Below, one piece after another: positions 23,909-30,676 of a DNA stretch of 64,000 nt (the stretch's first letter is position 1; each line of letters opens with the position of its first letter). Origin of the DNA: CAUSKK01 sp963533935 (GTDB taxonomy: Bacteria; Pseudomonadota; Gammaproteobacteria; Cardiobacteriales; Cardiobacteriaceae); NCBI GenBank assembly GCA_963533935.1, contig CAUSQL010000003.1:1-64000 (forward strand), written 5' to 3'. The position numbers and the translations under genes are program-made. The notes beneath the pieces were generated by a model. It was not told the DNA's origin and searched no databases. It saw nothing but the letters and a program-made list of their open reading frames with translations.

Positions 23909-26338
23909 ATGAGTAAGTATCTAATCATTGTGGAATCGCCAGCCAAATCCAAAACGCTGGGGAAATATCTGGGCGAGGACTACACGGTTTTAGCCTCCTA
24001 CGGCCACGTGCGCGACCTCATTCCCAAGGCCGGCGCCGTGGAACCGACCAACGATTTCAAAATGAACTATGAACTTGTCGAACGGAACATTCCCCAGGTG
24101 GAAAAAATCGTCGCCGCCATGGCCAAGGCCGAAGCCCTTTATCTGGCCACGGACCCGGACCGGGAGGGGGAAGCCATTTCCTGGCATTTAGCCACCATTC
24201 TGCGGGAACGGGACGTCATCGGCGGCAAGCCGGTGCACCGGGTGGCCTTCCATGAAATTACGGAGCGGGCCATACGCCAGGCCATGGCGAACCCGCGGCC
24301 CATCGCCCTGGACTTGGTTAATGCCCAACAGGCGCGGCGCGCCCTGGATTATCTGGTGGGCTTTAATCTGTCGCCGCTGCTGTGGCGCAAGGTGCAGGCG
24401 GGCCTGTCGGCGGGGCGGGTGCAGTCGCCGGCCCTGCGGCTCGTGGTCGAGCGGGAGCGGGAGATTCAGAAATTCCAGAGCCGGGAATACTGGAAAATCA
24501 CCAGCCAATGTGGGGATTTCACCGCCCAGCTGCACAGTTGGCGCGGCGAGAAGCTGGAGCAATTTCATTTTAATGACGGCGCCACGGTGGCCCAGGTCAT
24601 CGAACAGTTAAAGCAGGCCGGGCCCCATTTGACCGTCCAGAGCATTCAGGCCAAGGAGCGGCAGCGGCACCCGGCGGCGCCCTTTATCACTTCCACCCTG
24701 CAACAGGAGAGCGCCCGCAAATTGCACTTCAGCGCCCAGCGCACCATGCGCGCGGCGCAGAACCTCTACGAGGCGGGCCATATCACCTATATGCGCACGG
24801 ACTCGGTAAATCTGGCCCAGGAGGCGGTGGCGGCCATGCGGGATTTAATTGCCCGGGACTACGGCGCCCCCTACCTGCCGGCCCAGCCGCGGGTTTACAA
24901 GACTAAGGCGAAGAACGCCCAGGAGGCCCACGAGGCCATTCGCCCCACCAATTTCCAGCTGCGCAGCGTGGACGCCGGCGATGATGAACAGAAGCTCTAC
25001 CAGTTAATTTGGCAGCGGGCGGTGGCCTCGCAGATGAGTTCGGCGCTGCTGGAGCAAACGGCGGTGGATTTAACCCTCGGGGACGGCCTGTTCCACGCCA
25101 CCGGCAGCACCATTAAATTTGCCGGCTTCATGGGCGTTTATTTGGAGGGCAACGACGACGAATCGAACTCCGACAGGGAAACGCTGCTGCCGCAGCTGGC
25201 GGTCGGCCAGGAAATTCCCTGGCAGGACATGGTCGGCAGCCAACACTTCACCCAGCCGCCGCCGCGCTTCGGCGACGCCAGCCTCATCAAGGAGCTGGAA
25301 TTCCACGGCATTGGCCGGCCGTCCACCTACGCGGCCATTCTCTCCACCTTGCAGCAGCGGGAATACGTCTTTAACGAGAACCGCCGCTTCCAGCCCAGTT
25401 CCATCGGCATGGTGGTCAATGATTTTCTGGTGAAGCACTTTGAAAAGTACGTGAACTATGAATTCACCGCCCAGCTGGAGGACGATTTAGACGCGGTCAG
25501 CCGCGGTGAAGAGGACTGGAAGGCGCTGCTGCGGCGCTTCTGGCAGGACTTGGAACGGCGCATTGAGGAGAAAAAGGACGTGTCCCGGGAGGAGGTGATG
25601 CAGGCGCGGGAGCTGGGCCGCGACCCGAAGAGCGGCAAGCCGGTGTCCGTGCGCCTTGGCCGCTTCGGCCCCTTTGTGCAGATTGGCTCCAAGGACGATG
25701 AAGAGAAGCCGCTGTTCGCCTCCATTCCCGCCAACCGGAACATGGAAACCATCGGCCTGGAGGAGGCGCTGGAGCTGTTCAAGCTGCCGCGGGACTTGGG
25801 GCTAACCGATAGCGGCGAACCCATCAGCACCAACAACGGCCGCTTCGGCCCCTACATTCGCTACGGCAGCAAGTACGTGTCCATTCCCAAGGAGGAGGAC
25901 CCGCTGACCATCAGCCGCGAGCGGGCCCTGGAGCTGATTAACGAGAAAATCCTCGCCGACCAGAAGAAATACATCAAGGCGCTGGAACACGAGGGCCAGG
26001 CGCTGCAAATTCTCAATGGCCGCTTCGGCCCCTACGTTACCGACGGGGTCATTAATGCCTCCATTCCCAAGAGCATCGTGCCCGAGGAGATTAGCGTTAG
26101 TCAGTGCCTGGAGCTGCTGGAGAAGTCGCGGGAGCGGCGGGCTAAGCGGGGGCTGAAGGCGCCGGCGAAGAAAACCGCTGCGAAAAAGACGACCAAGAAG
26201 GCGACGGCGAAAAAAGCGGCCACCGGCGAGAAGGCGAAAAAAACGCCGGCCAAAGCCAGTAAAGACGAGGGCGCAGAGCCGAAGAAGGCCACCCGGACGC
26301 GGAGAACCAAAGCCAGCGAGCCCAAGGAAACGGATTGA
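23909..26338 (+). CDS. topA: DNA topoisomerase I
   Basis: Type IA topoisomerase relaxing negative supercoils. Start at 23909 (MSKYLIIVESPAKSKTLGKYLG), 809 aa. Toprim domain with DPDREGEAISWH, the active-site Tyr in HITYMRTDS near residue 294, and GRPSTYAAILSTLQQREYV. Instead of C4 zinc fingers, the C-terminus carries three GRFGPx repeats (GRFGPFVQIG, GRFGPYIRYG, GRFGPYVTDG; about 575-705) and then a Lys/Ala-rich tail (about 745-809), an arrangement more usual in alpha- and betaproteobacteria than in E. coli. No strong Shine-Dalgarno is seen, so coupling to dprA is likely. Confidence 0.97.
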   Translation: MSKYLIIVESPAKSKTLGKYLGEDYTVLASYGHVRDLIPKAGAVEPTNDFKMNYELVERNIPQVEKIVAAMAKAEALYLATDPDREGEAISWHLATILRERDVIGGKPVHRVAFHEITERAIRQAMANPRPIALDLVNAQQARRALDYLVGFNLSPLLWRKVQAGLSAGRVQSPALRLVVEREREIQKFQSREYWKITSQCGDFTAQLHSWRGEKLEQFHFNDGATVAQVIEQLKQAGPHLTVQSIQAKERQRHPAAPFITSTLQQESARKLHFSAQRTMRAAQNLYEAGHITYMRTDSVNLAQEAVAAMRDLIARDYGAPYLPAQPRVYKTKAKNAQEAHEAIRPTNFQLRSVDAGDDEQKLYQLIWQRAVASQMSSALLEQTAVDLTLGDGLFHATGSTIKFAGFMGVYLEGNDDESNSDRETLLPQLAVGQEIPWQDMVGSQHFTQPPPRFGDASLIKELEFHGIGRPSTYAAILSTLQQREYVFNENRRFQPSSIGMVVNDFLVKHFEKYVNYEFTAQLEDDLDAVSRGEEDWKALLRRFWQDLERRIEEKKDVSREEVMQARELGRDPKSGKPVSVRLGRFGPFVQIGSKDDEEKPLFASIPANRNMETIGLEEALELFKLPRDLGLTDSGEPISTNNGRFGPYIRYGSKYVSIPKEEDPLTISRERALELINEKILADQKKYIKALEHEGQALQILNGRFGPYVTDGVINASIPKSIVPEEISVSQCLELLEKSRERRAKRGLKAPAKKTAAKKTTKKATAKKAATGEKAKKTPAKASKDEGAEPKKATRTRRTKASEPKETD

Positions 26339-26375
26339 GTGGCAGGCGGGATTAATGCTGTGTCCCAGTGAGCGG

Positions 26376-26455
26376 TTTACCAACAATCGGGCGCTTCCCC
26401 TGTATGTATTTACGCCGTTAATTACATACATAGGAAGCGCCCGGTTGTTGGTAAA
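26376..26455. repeat. Dispersed palindromic element, paired form (model copy)
   Basis: TTTACCAACAATCGGGCGCT ... GTATGTATTTACG / GTTAATTACATACATAGG ... AGCGCCCGGTTGTTGGTAAA. The arms pair over almost 35 bp; a clear example of the 80-bp form. Confidence 0.92.
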
Positions 26456-26460
26456 TGCCC

Positions 26461-26496
26461 TTAAACATACACAGGGGCGCTTCTACCGTTTGTAAA
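26461..26496. repeat. Dispersed unit with exchanged ends
   Basis: The core GGGGCGCTTC is flanked by ACATAC on the side where ACAAAC/ACCGAC normally sits and by GTTTGTAAA where GTATGTAA normally sits. This shows that the two ends of a unit are equivalent inverted ends. Confidence 0.75.
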
Positions 26497-26694
26497 ATCC
26501 CTGGGGGAGCGGCCCCAGTGGCGGCAGCACGTGAGATTTTTGCCGTGCGAGCCCGGGCGCCTGGCCCCGATTTCATTTAGCCCTTACCGAGCCAGTGCTG
26601 CTTTTACCGCCGGCGGGCGGCTGTCCGTAAACGGCCCCGGCCTACAGATGGGCCAAGCAATCGTTCATTTTTATCCACTGGAATGGGACGGGCT

Positions 26695-26730
26695 TTTACA
26701 TACAGGCTAAGCGCCCGTCCGTTTGTAATT
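26695..26730. repeat. Dispersed single unit adjoining the exporter ribosome site
   Basis: TTTACATACAGGCTAAGCGC ... CCGTCCGTTTGTAATTA, ending immediately before AGAGGAATAG, the ribosome site of the downstream gene, so it lies in that gene's leader. Confidence 0.85.
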
Positions 26731-26742
26731 AGAGGAATAGAC

Positions 26743-28152
26743 ATGCAGAAATATCTCAGTAAAGACCCGCAGTTCCCCGCCCTAACACTCATCGGCGCCC
26801 TGTTCATCGGTGCCTTCTTCGGCTATCTCAACGATACCCTGCTCAACGTGGCCCTGCCCACCTTCATGGGGGCATTTCACCTCAGCGAAAGCCAGGCCCA
26901 GTGGCTCACCTCCGGCTTTCTACTGGTCATGGGCGCCTTTACCCCGATTACGGCGAACCTGATTCAGTGGTTCACCACCCGCCAGGCCGCCTTCATCACC
27001 TTCGGCAATTTCGCCCTGGGCACGCTGATTTGTCTGACGGCGCAGAATTTCCCCATGCTGCTGTTGGGGCGGGTCATTCAGGCCATTTCCGCCGCCATCA
27101 CCGTGCCGCTGCTGATGACCACCATTTACGCCATCTATCCGCCGGAGCGCCGCGGCACCCTGATGGGCCTGGTGGCCATGGTCTTCTCCCTGGCGCCGAC
27201 CCTGGGCCCCACCCTGTCCGGCCTGCTGTTGCAGTACGGCCACTGGCGGCTGCTCTTTGCCCTGCCGCTGCTGTTCATCATCGCCGTGCTGTTCGTCATT
27301 CACCGTAAGGTGCGCCACAACGTGATGCAGGTTACGCGGCCGCCCATCGACCTGCCGTCGGCGCTGCTGTCCGTGCTTGGCTTCGGTGCGCTGGTTTACG
27401 GCGCCAGCCAGTTCCGCAGCCTGGGCGGCGGGGAACTGCTGGGCATTTTCACGGCAGCGCTGCTGTTCATCGCGCTGTTCGTATGGCGGCAGCTGCGTTT
27501 AATCACGCCGCTGCTGAATCTGCGCACCCTGGAGAACCGGCAGTTCCGCAGTGCGGTCATAATCCTCGCCCTGGCCTTCTTCATGTTTCTGGGGCTGGAG
27601 CTGCTGTTGCCCATCTACGGCCAGCAGGTGCGCCTGCTCACGCCCCTATTAACGGGCCTGCTGCTCATGCCCGCGTCGCTGGCGGAAGGGCTGCTGGCGC
27701 CGCTGCTGGGCCGGCTCCTCGACCGGCGCGGCGGGAAAATCGTGCTGCGCCTCGGCGCCTATCTGCTACTGCTGGGGGCGGTGCTGCTATTCCATTTCGT
27801 GGATATGGTGAGCAATCCCTGGCTTATGGCCCTGTGCTTCACTATTTTCGCCGGCGGGGTGGCCTGCTGCATTACCGGCGAAACCCACGGTTTAAACGCC
27901 CTCGACCGGTCGCTGACCGCCCACGGCACCGCCATCATCAGCACCATTAACCCCATCGCCGGGGCACTGGGCGCCTCCTTCTTCGTGGGCCTGATGAGTT
28001 GGGGCGAAAGTTTAAGTGAGCAGGAGACGGCGGCGCTGCGCCAGCTGGACGGCGTGCATTTGGCCCTGGCCATTACCATTGGCCTAAGTGTGGTGGTGTT
28101 CTACTTCTCGCGGAAAATTCGCAATCTGCCGGCGGGCCAACGGGCCCATTGA
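26743..28152 (+). CDS. DHA2-family (EmrB/QacA) MFS drug exporter (469 aa)
   Basis: A 14-helix major-facilitator protein. Start at 26743 with AGAGGAAT upstream; an in-frame ATG at 26683 would read through a repeat unit. Family landmarks: FFGYLNDTLLNVALPTFMGAF (helix 1, the D and N usual in DHA2), SESQAQWLTSGFLLVMGAFTPITANLIQWF (motif A region), LLLGRVIQAISAAITVPLLMTTIYAIYPPERRGTLMGLVAMVFSLAPTLGPTLSGLL (motifs B and C; the LGP..SG motif of antiporters), and C-terminal helices to 460. Proton-coupled drug efflux is the family role; the substrate cannot be read from sequence. No membrane-fusion (EmrA-like) gene is adjacent. Confidence 0.9.
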   Translation: MQKYLSKDPQFPALTLIGALFIGAFFGYLNDTLLNVALPTFMGAFHLSESQAQWLTSGFLLVMGAFTPITANLIQWFTTRQAAFITFGNFALGTLICLTAQNFPMLLLGRVIQAISAAITVPLLMTTIYAIYPPERRGTLMGLVAMVFSLAPTLGPTLSGLLLQYGHWRLLFALPLLFIIAVLFVIHRKVRHNVMQVTRPPIDLPSALLSVLGFGALVYGASQFRSLGGGELLGIFTAALLFIALFVWRQLRLITPLLNLRTLENRQFRSAVIILALAFFMFLGLELLLPIYGQQVRLLTPLLTGLLLMPASLAEGLLAPLLGRLLDRRGGKIVLRLGAYLLLLGAVLLFHFVDMVSNPWLMALCFTIFAGGVACCITGETHGLNALDRSLTAHGTAIISTINPIAGALGASFFVGLMSWGESLSEQETAALRQLDGVHLALAITIGLSVVVFYFSRKIRNLPAGQRAH

Positions 28153-28155
28153 GGC

Positions 28156-28182
28156 AAAAAAAAACGACTCCCGTGGGAGTCG
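28156..28182 (-). terminator. Intrinsic terminator of the tRNA-Ile transcript
   Basis: Stem CGACTCC / GGAGTCG (28165-28171 with 28176-28182), loop CGTG; on the minus strand it is followed by a run of nine T. It lies 30 bp after the tRNA 3-prime end. A-run/T-run asymmetry shows it acts on the minus strand. Confidence 0.85.
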
Positions 28183-28211
28183 AAAAAGGAGATAAAAGGA
28201 GAAAAGGTAAG

Positions 28212-28285
28212 TAGGCCCAGAGGGACTTGAACCCCCGACCCAGCGATTATGAGTCGCTTGCTCTAACCAACTGAGCTATAGGCCC
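28212..28285 (-). tRNA. tRNA-Ile(CAU), lysidine type (or tRNA-Met)
   Basis: Folds as a 74-nt cloverleaf: acceptor GGGCCTA, D arm GCTCAGTTGGTTAGAGC, anticodon arm AGCGACTCATAATCGCT with loop CTCATAA (anticodon CAT), T arm with GTTCAAGT, discriminator A. The anticodon stem GCGA/TCGC is the pattern of the minor tRNA-Ile whose C34 is converted to lysidine to read AUA, not that of elongator Met. CCA is not encoded. The acceptor has G1-U72 and U6-G67 wobbles, which is unusual. Confidence 0.85.
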
Positions 28286-28332
28286 GGAAAGCTGGCTATT
28301 ATAGCCAAAAATTTTTTCCCAACAGCAGATTT

Positions 28333-29274
28333 ATGGACATCGAACAGCTGACCGTGCATTTTCTCACCATCGGCGCCGGCCAGGCCGGCCAACGCCTGGA
28401 TAATTTCCTCTTTCGCCGCTATCCGGCGGTGCCGAAGAGCCGCATTTACCAAATGCTGCGCCGCGGGGAAATTCGCCGCAATGGGAAACGCTGCGCCGCC
28501 AGCGACCGGCTGGAGCTGAACGACATGCTGCGCCTGCCGCCCCTCTACCAGCAGCGGCGGGCGGAATGTGCAGTTCCCCCCTTCTGGCAGGAAACCATAA
28601 AAAAATCCGTGGTTTACGAAGACGCGGACTTTCTCATCGTCAATAAGCCGCGGGGGCTAGCGGTGCAGCGGGGCACGGCCCAGGCCTACAGCCTCATCGA
28701 CGGCGTGCAGCAGCTGTGGGGCGACGATTACCGCCTGTGCCATCGCCTCGACCAGGAGACCAGCGGCCTGCTGGTGCTAGGCAAGAACAACGGCGCCCTG
28801 CGCCATTTTCAGGATTTACAGCGGGAAAATCGGGTGGAAAAGCACTATCTCTGCCTGTGCCGGGGCGACTGGCCGGCGGCGCGCCGGCGGGTGGCCATTA
28901 AAGTTAAGAAGATTCAGAGCGCCGACGGCGACCGCATGGTGGTCAGCGCCGACGGCAAGGAGGCCATCACCCATTTTCAGGTGCTGGAACGGTTCCCCGG
29001 CGCCACCCTGCTGGCGGCGCGGCTGGAGACCGGCCGCACCCACCAGATTCGTTTGACTCTGCGCCACTGTGGCCACGTGCTCGCCGGCGACGATAAGTAC
29101 GGCGACCGGGAATTCAATAAAATGCTAAGGCAACGGGGCTACGGCGCCATGTTTTTGCAGGCCTACCGGCTGACGCTGCCGTTGGCCGACCAGCGCACTG
29201 TGGCCATCGGCCTGGCCCTGGCCCCGGAGGAGCGGGCGCTGTTGGAGCAGCTCGCCATTAACCCTTTGCTTTAA
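28333..29274 (+). CDS. rluC: 23S rRNA pseudouridine synthase, RluC family
   Basis: N-terminal S4 RNA-binding domain (QRLDNFLFRRYPAVPKSRIYQMLRRGEIRRNGKR, about 18-55) and RluA-type catalytic domain with VNKPRGLAVQRGT, the catalytic Asp140 in CHRLDQETSGLLVLGK, and RLETGRTHQIRLTLRHCGHVLAGDDKYGD. 313 aa. The S4 domain plus spacing fits RluC (positions 955, 2504, 2580 of 23S in E. coli). The ribosome site before ATG 28333 is weak. It lies 47 bp from the divergent tRNA-Ile gene and is followed after 11 bp by a GST-like gene. Confidence 0.92.
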   Translation: MDIEQLTVHFLTIGAGQAGQRLDNFLFRRYPAVPKSRIYQMLRRGEIRRNGKRCAASDRLELNDMLRLPPLYQQRRAECAVPPFWQETIKKSVVYEDADFLIVNKPRGLAVQRGTAQAYSLIDGVQQLWGDDYRLCHRLDQETSGLLVLGKNNGALRHFQDLQRENRVEKHYLCLCRGDWPAARRRVAIKVKKIQSADGDRMVVSADGKEAITHFQVLERFPGATLLAARLETGRTHQIRLTLRHCGHVLAGDDKYGDREFNKMLRQRGYGAMFLQAYRLTLPLADQRTVAIGLALAPEERALLEQLAINPLL

Positions 29275-29285
29275 TTGGAGATTTT

Positions 29286-29873
29286 ATGAAGCTATATGCC
29301 AGCACCACTTCCCCCTTCAGCCGTCTGTGCATCATCGTTGGCTATTTAAGTAAGAAAGACCTGGCCCTACAGTTCGTCATGCCCTGGGAGAATCCGGCGG
29401 AGCTGCTGGCGGTCAATCCCTATAGCCAGATTCCCGCCCTGGTCTGTGACAACGGCCAGGTGCTGACGGAAACCCTCATCATCGCCGACTACTTAAATAA
29501 GGACATACTGGCCGCCGGCGACCCGAAGATTTCCTTTGCCATCACCACCCTGAGCCAGGTGGTAAAAACCTTCACCCTACAGCTGCACGCCGCCGCCGGC
29601 CAGGCGCCGCACCCGCACGTGCAGCGGGCCAACGAGGCCATTGCGCGGGCCCTAAGACTGGCGCCGGAATTGGATACGGCCAGCGACCGCTGGGGCGATA
29701 TATTCCTGGCAGTGGCCCTGGGCTACGCCAGCCTGCGGGTGCCGGCCATCTTTGAGGAATGCGCTTCGGCCAGCAATCGGGAGGCGCTACTTAAATATCT
29801 GGAGAAGGAATTCATGGTTAAGACCACGCCGGAGGCCCTAGGGCGCAAGCCGGCCCACGTGCGGGATTTGTAG
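29286..29873 (+). CDS. Glutathione S-transferase-like protein (195 aa)
   Basis: N-terminal thioredoxin-like domain MKLYASTTSPFSRLCIIVGYLSKKDLALQFV ... NPYSQIPALVCDNGQVLTETLIIADYLN (the xIPAL cis-Pro and the ET of the glutathione gamma-Glu site), then an all-helical C-terminal domain from about residue 85. The S-P-F-S start of helix 1 supplies a possible catalytic Ser or Cys14-like position. Similar in layout to small GST/SspA-like proteins; substrate unknown. TTGGAG lies 6 nt before the ATG; probably co-transcribed with rluC. Confidence 0.8.
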   Translation: MKLYASTTSPFSRLCIIVGYLSKKDLALQFVMPWENPAELLAVNPYSQIPALVCDNGQVLTETLIIADYLNKDILAAGDPKISFAITTLSQVVKTFTLQLHAAAGQAPHPHVQRANEAIARALRLAPELDTASDRWGDIFLAVALGYASLRVPAIFEECASASNREALLKYLEKEFMVKTTPEALGRKPAHVRDL

Positions 29874-29894
29874 AGCTAATTAAGAAGGCAAAAG

Positions 29895-30005
29895 ACCCGG
29901 ATTTATCCGGGTTCTTAGCCCGTCAGGGCAATAAAAAACCTAGCGTAGCTAGGTTCTTAGCCCATCAGGGCGAAAAAAAAACCAGCTTCAAGCTGGGTTC
30001 TTCTT
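29895..30005 (-). terminator. Three tandem intrinsic terminators after tRNA-Leu
   Basis: Hairpins at 29895-29912 (ACCCGGAT/ATCCGGGT), 29937-29955 (AACCTAGC/GCTAGGTT) and 29982-29996 (CCAGCT/AGCTGG) each have a T-run on the minus strand (4, 6 and 9 T). They are separated by near-identical spacers TTCTTAGCCCGTCAGGGC and TTCTTAGCCCATCAGGGC, so the module was duplicated. The first may also serve the plus-strand GST-like gene. Confidence 0.8.
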
Positions 30006-30008
30006 TAA

Positions 30009-30092
30009 TGCCTAAGGAGAGACTCGAACTCTCACGTTGTCACCAACGGCGGATTTTGAATCCGCTGCGTCTACCAATTCCGCCACTCAGGC
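30009..30092 (-). tRNA. tRNA-Leu(CAA)
   Basis: 84-nt class II tRNA with acceptor GCCTGAG/CTTAGGC, D arm with GGTAGACGC, anticodon arm GCGGATTCAAAATCCGC (loop TTCAAAA, anticodon CAA reading UUG), a long variable arm (CGTTGGTGACAACG) and T arm with GTTCGAGT. Discriminator A; CCA not encoded. Confidence 0.95.
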
Positions 30093-30124
30093 CAAGGCTG
30101 GCTATTCTAGCCAGCGGGAGGGCT

Positions 30125-30586
30125 TTAGGCAAGGGGCGGCACCAGACGCACCGGCAGCCGCAGCTGCGCCGCGTTTTTCAGCACCAAATCCAGGTCGCAT
30201 TCCCGGGCAAGGAAGCCGGCAATCTGCCGCTCGTCGAGGATTTGCCACAGCTGCAGCTCGTAGCCGCTCAATTCCCGCGCCGCCAGCATTAGCAGCTCTT
30301 CGGGGGCGAAGTCGAACAGGGCCAAATCCTCCTCTTCGCTGTCGCCGGCGCTGAGCAGGTTCGCCTCCCACAGGGCGCCCACCGCGCGGATTTGCCGGAT
30401 TAACTCGGTCAGGTCATCTTCCACAGCGAAGACGCCGGCGCAGCTGCGACTTAGCATGAGCAGTTCACCGGCGCCACCGGTTTCTTCGATAAATTCCGCC
30501 AGCTGCTGCATTTCCTCCTCGCCGCCGTTGGGATTAATCAGCTCCACCAGCGGGCCCAACCGGGCCAATTCACCATCTATATCCAT
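30125..30586 (-). CDS. Acidic cytosolic protein of unknown function (153 aa)
   Basis: Start taken at 30586 (MDIDGELARLGPLVELINPNGGEEE) with GGGAG upstream; longer in-frame starts up to 30694 would translate a repeat unit. Strongly acidic and helical: Glu/Asp-rich blocks at about 18-35, 75-82 and 90-100, and Leu/Ala-rich helices (EELLMLAARELSGYELQLWQILDERQIAGFL). No membrane segment, signal or metal motif. I do not recognise a family. Its start is divergent from cysJ across about 90 bp that contain one repeat unit. Confidence 0.65.
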   Translation of the reverse strand: MDIDGELARLGPLVELINPNGGEEEMQQLAEFIEETGGAGELLMLSRSCAGVFAVEDDLTELIRQIRAVGALWEANLLSAGDSEEEDLALFDFAPEELLMLAARELSGYELQLWQILDERQIAGFLARECDLDLVLKNAAQLRLPVRLVPPLA

Positions 30587-30598
30587 AAACAAACTCCC

Positions 30599-30633
30599 AA
30601 TTACAAACAGTAGAAGCGCCCCCTTGTATTTAA
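30599..30633. repeat. Dispersed element, single unit
   Basis: AATTACAAACAGTAGAAGCGC then CCCCTTGTATTTAAA: ends and AAGCGC core of the family, in the divergent gap before cysJ. The core is followed by CCCCTTG rather than CCGTCCG. Confidence 0.75.
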
Positions 30634-30651
30634 AGGCTGCTAGAATCTGCC

Positions 30652-30657
30652 CCCTTG
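30652..30657 (+). promoter_or_regulatory. Candidate -10 box of cysJ
   Basis: TAGAAT lies about 20 bp upstream of the cysJ start codon and is followed by CTGCCCCC, the same TANAAT plus GCCC layout seen before other genes. No strong -35 is visible. Confidence 0.35.
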
Positions 30658-30676
30658 CACTAAATAAGAGGAATCC

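Larger units (their letters stand above)
26339..26742. other. 404-bp gap with several dispersed elements
   Basis: Contains the paired element 26376-26455, the single unit 26461-26496, a decayed unit near 26601-26632 (TTTTACCGCCGGCGGGCGG) and a unit at 26695-26730 just before the exporter start. The 26497-26600 part is G+C-rich and shows no ORF or RNA that I recognise. Confidence 0.7.

Noticed and set aside
26376..26496. CRISPR array
   Set aside because: Repeats are palindromic and scattered singly between genes; there is no regular repeat-spacer series and no cas gene.
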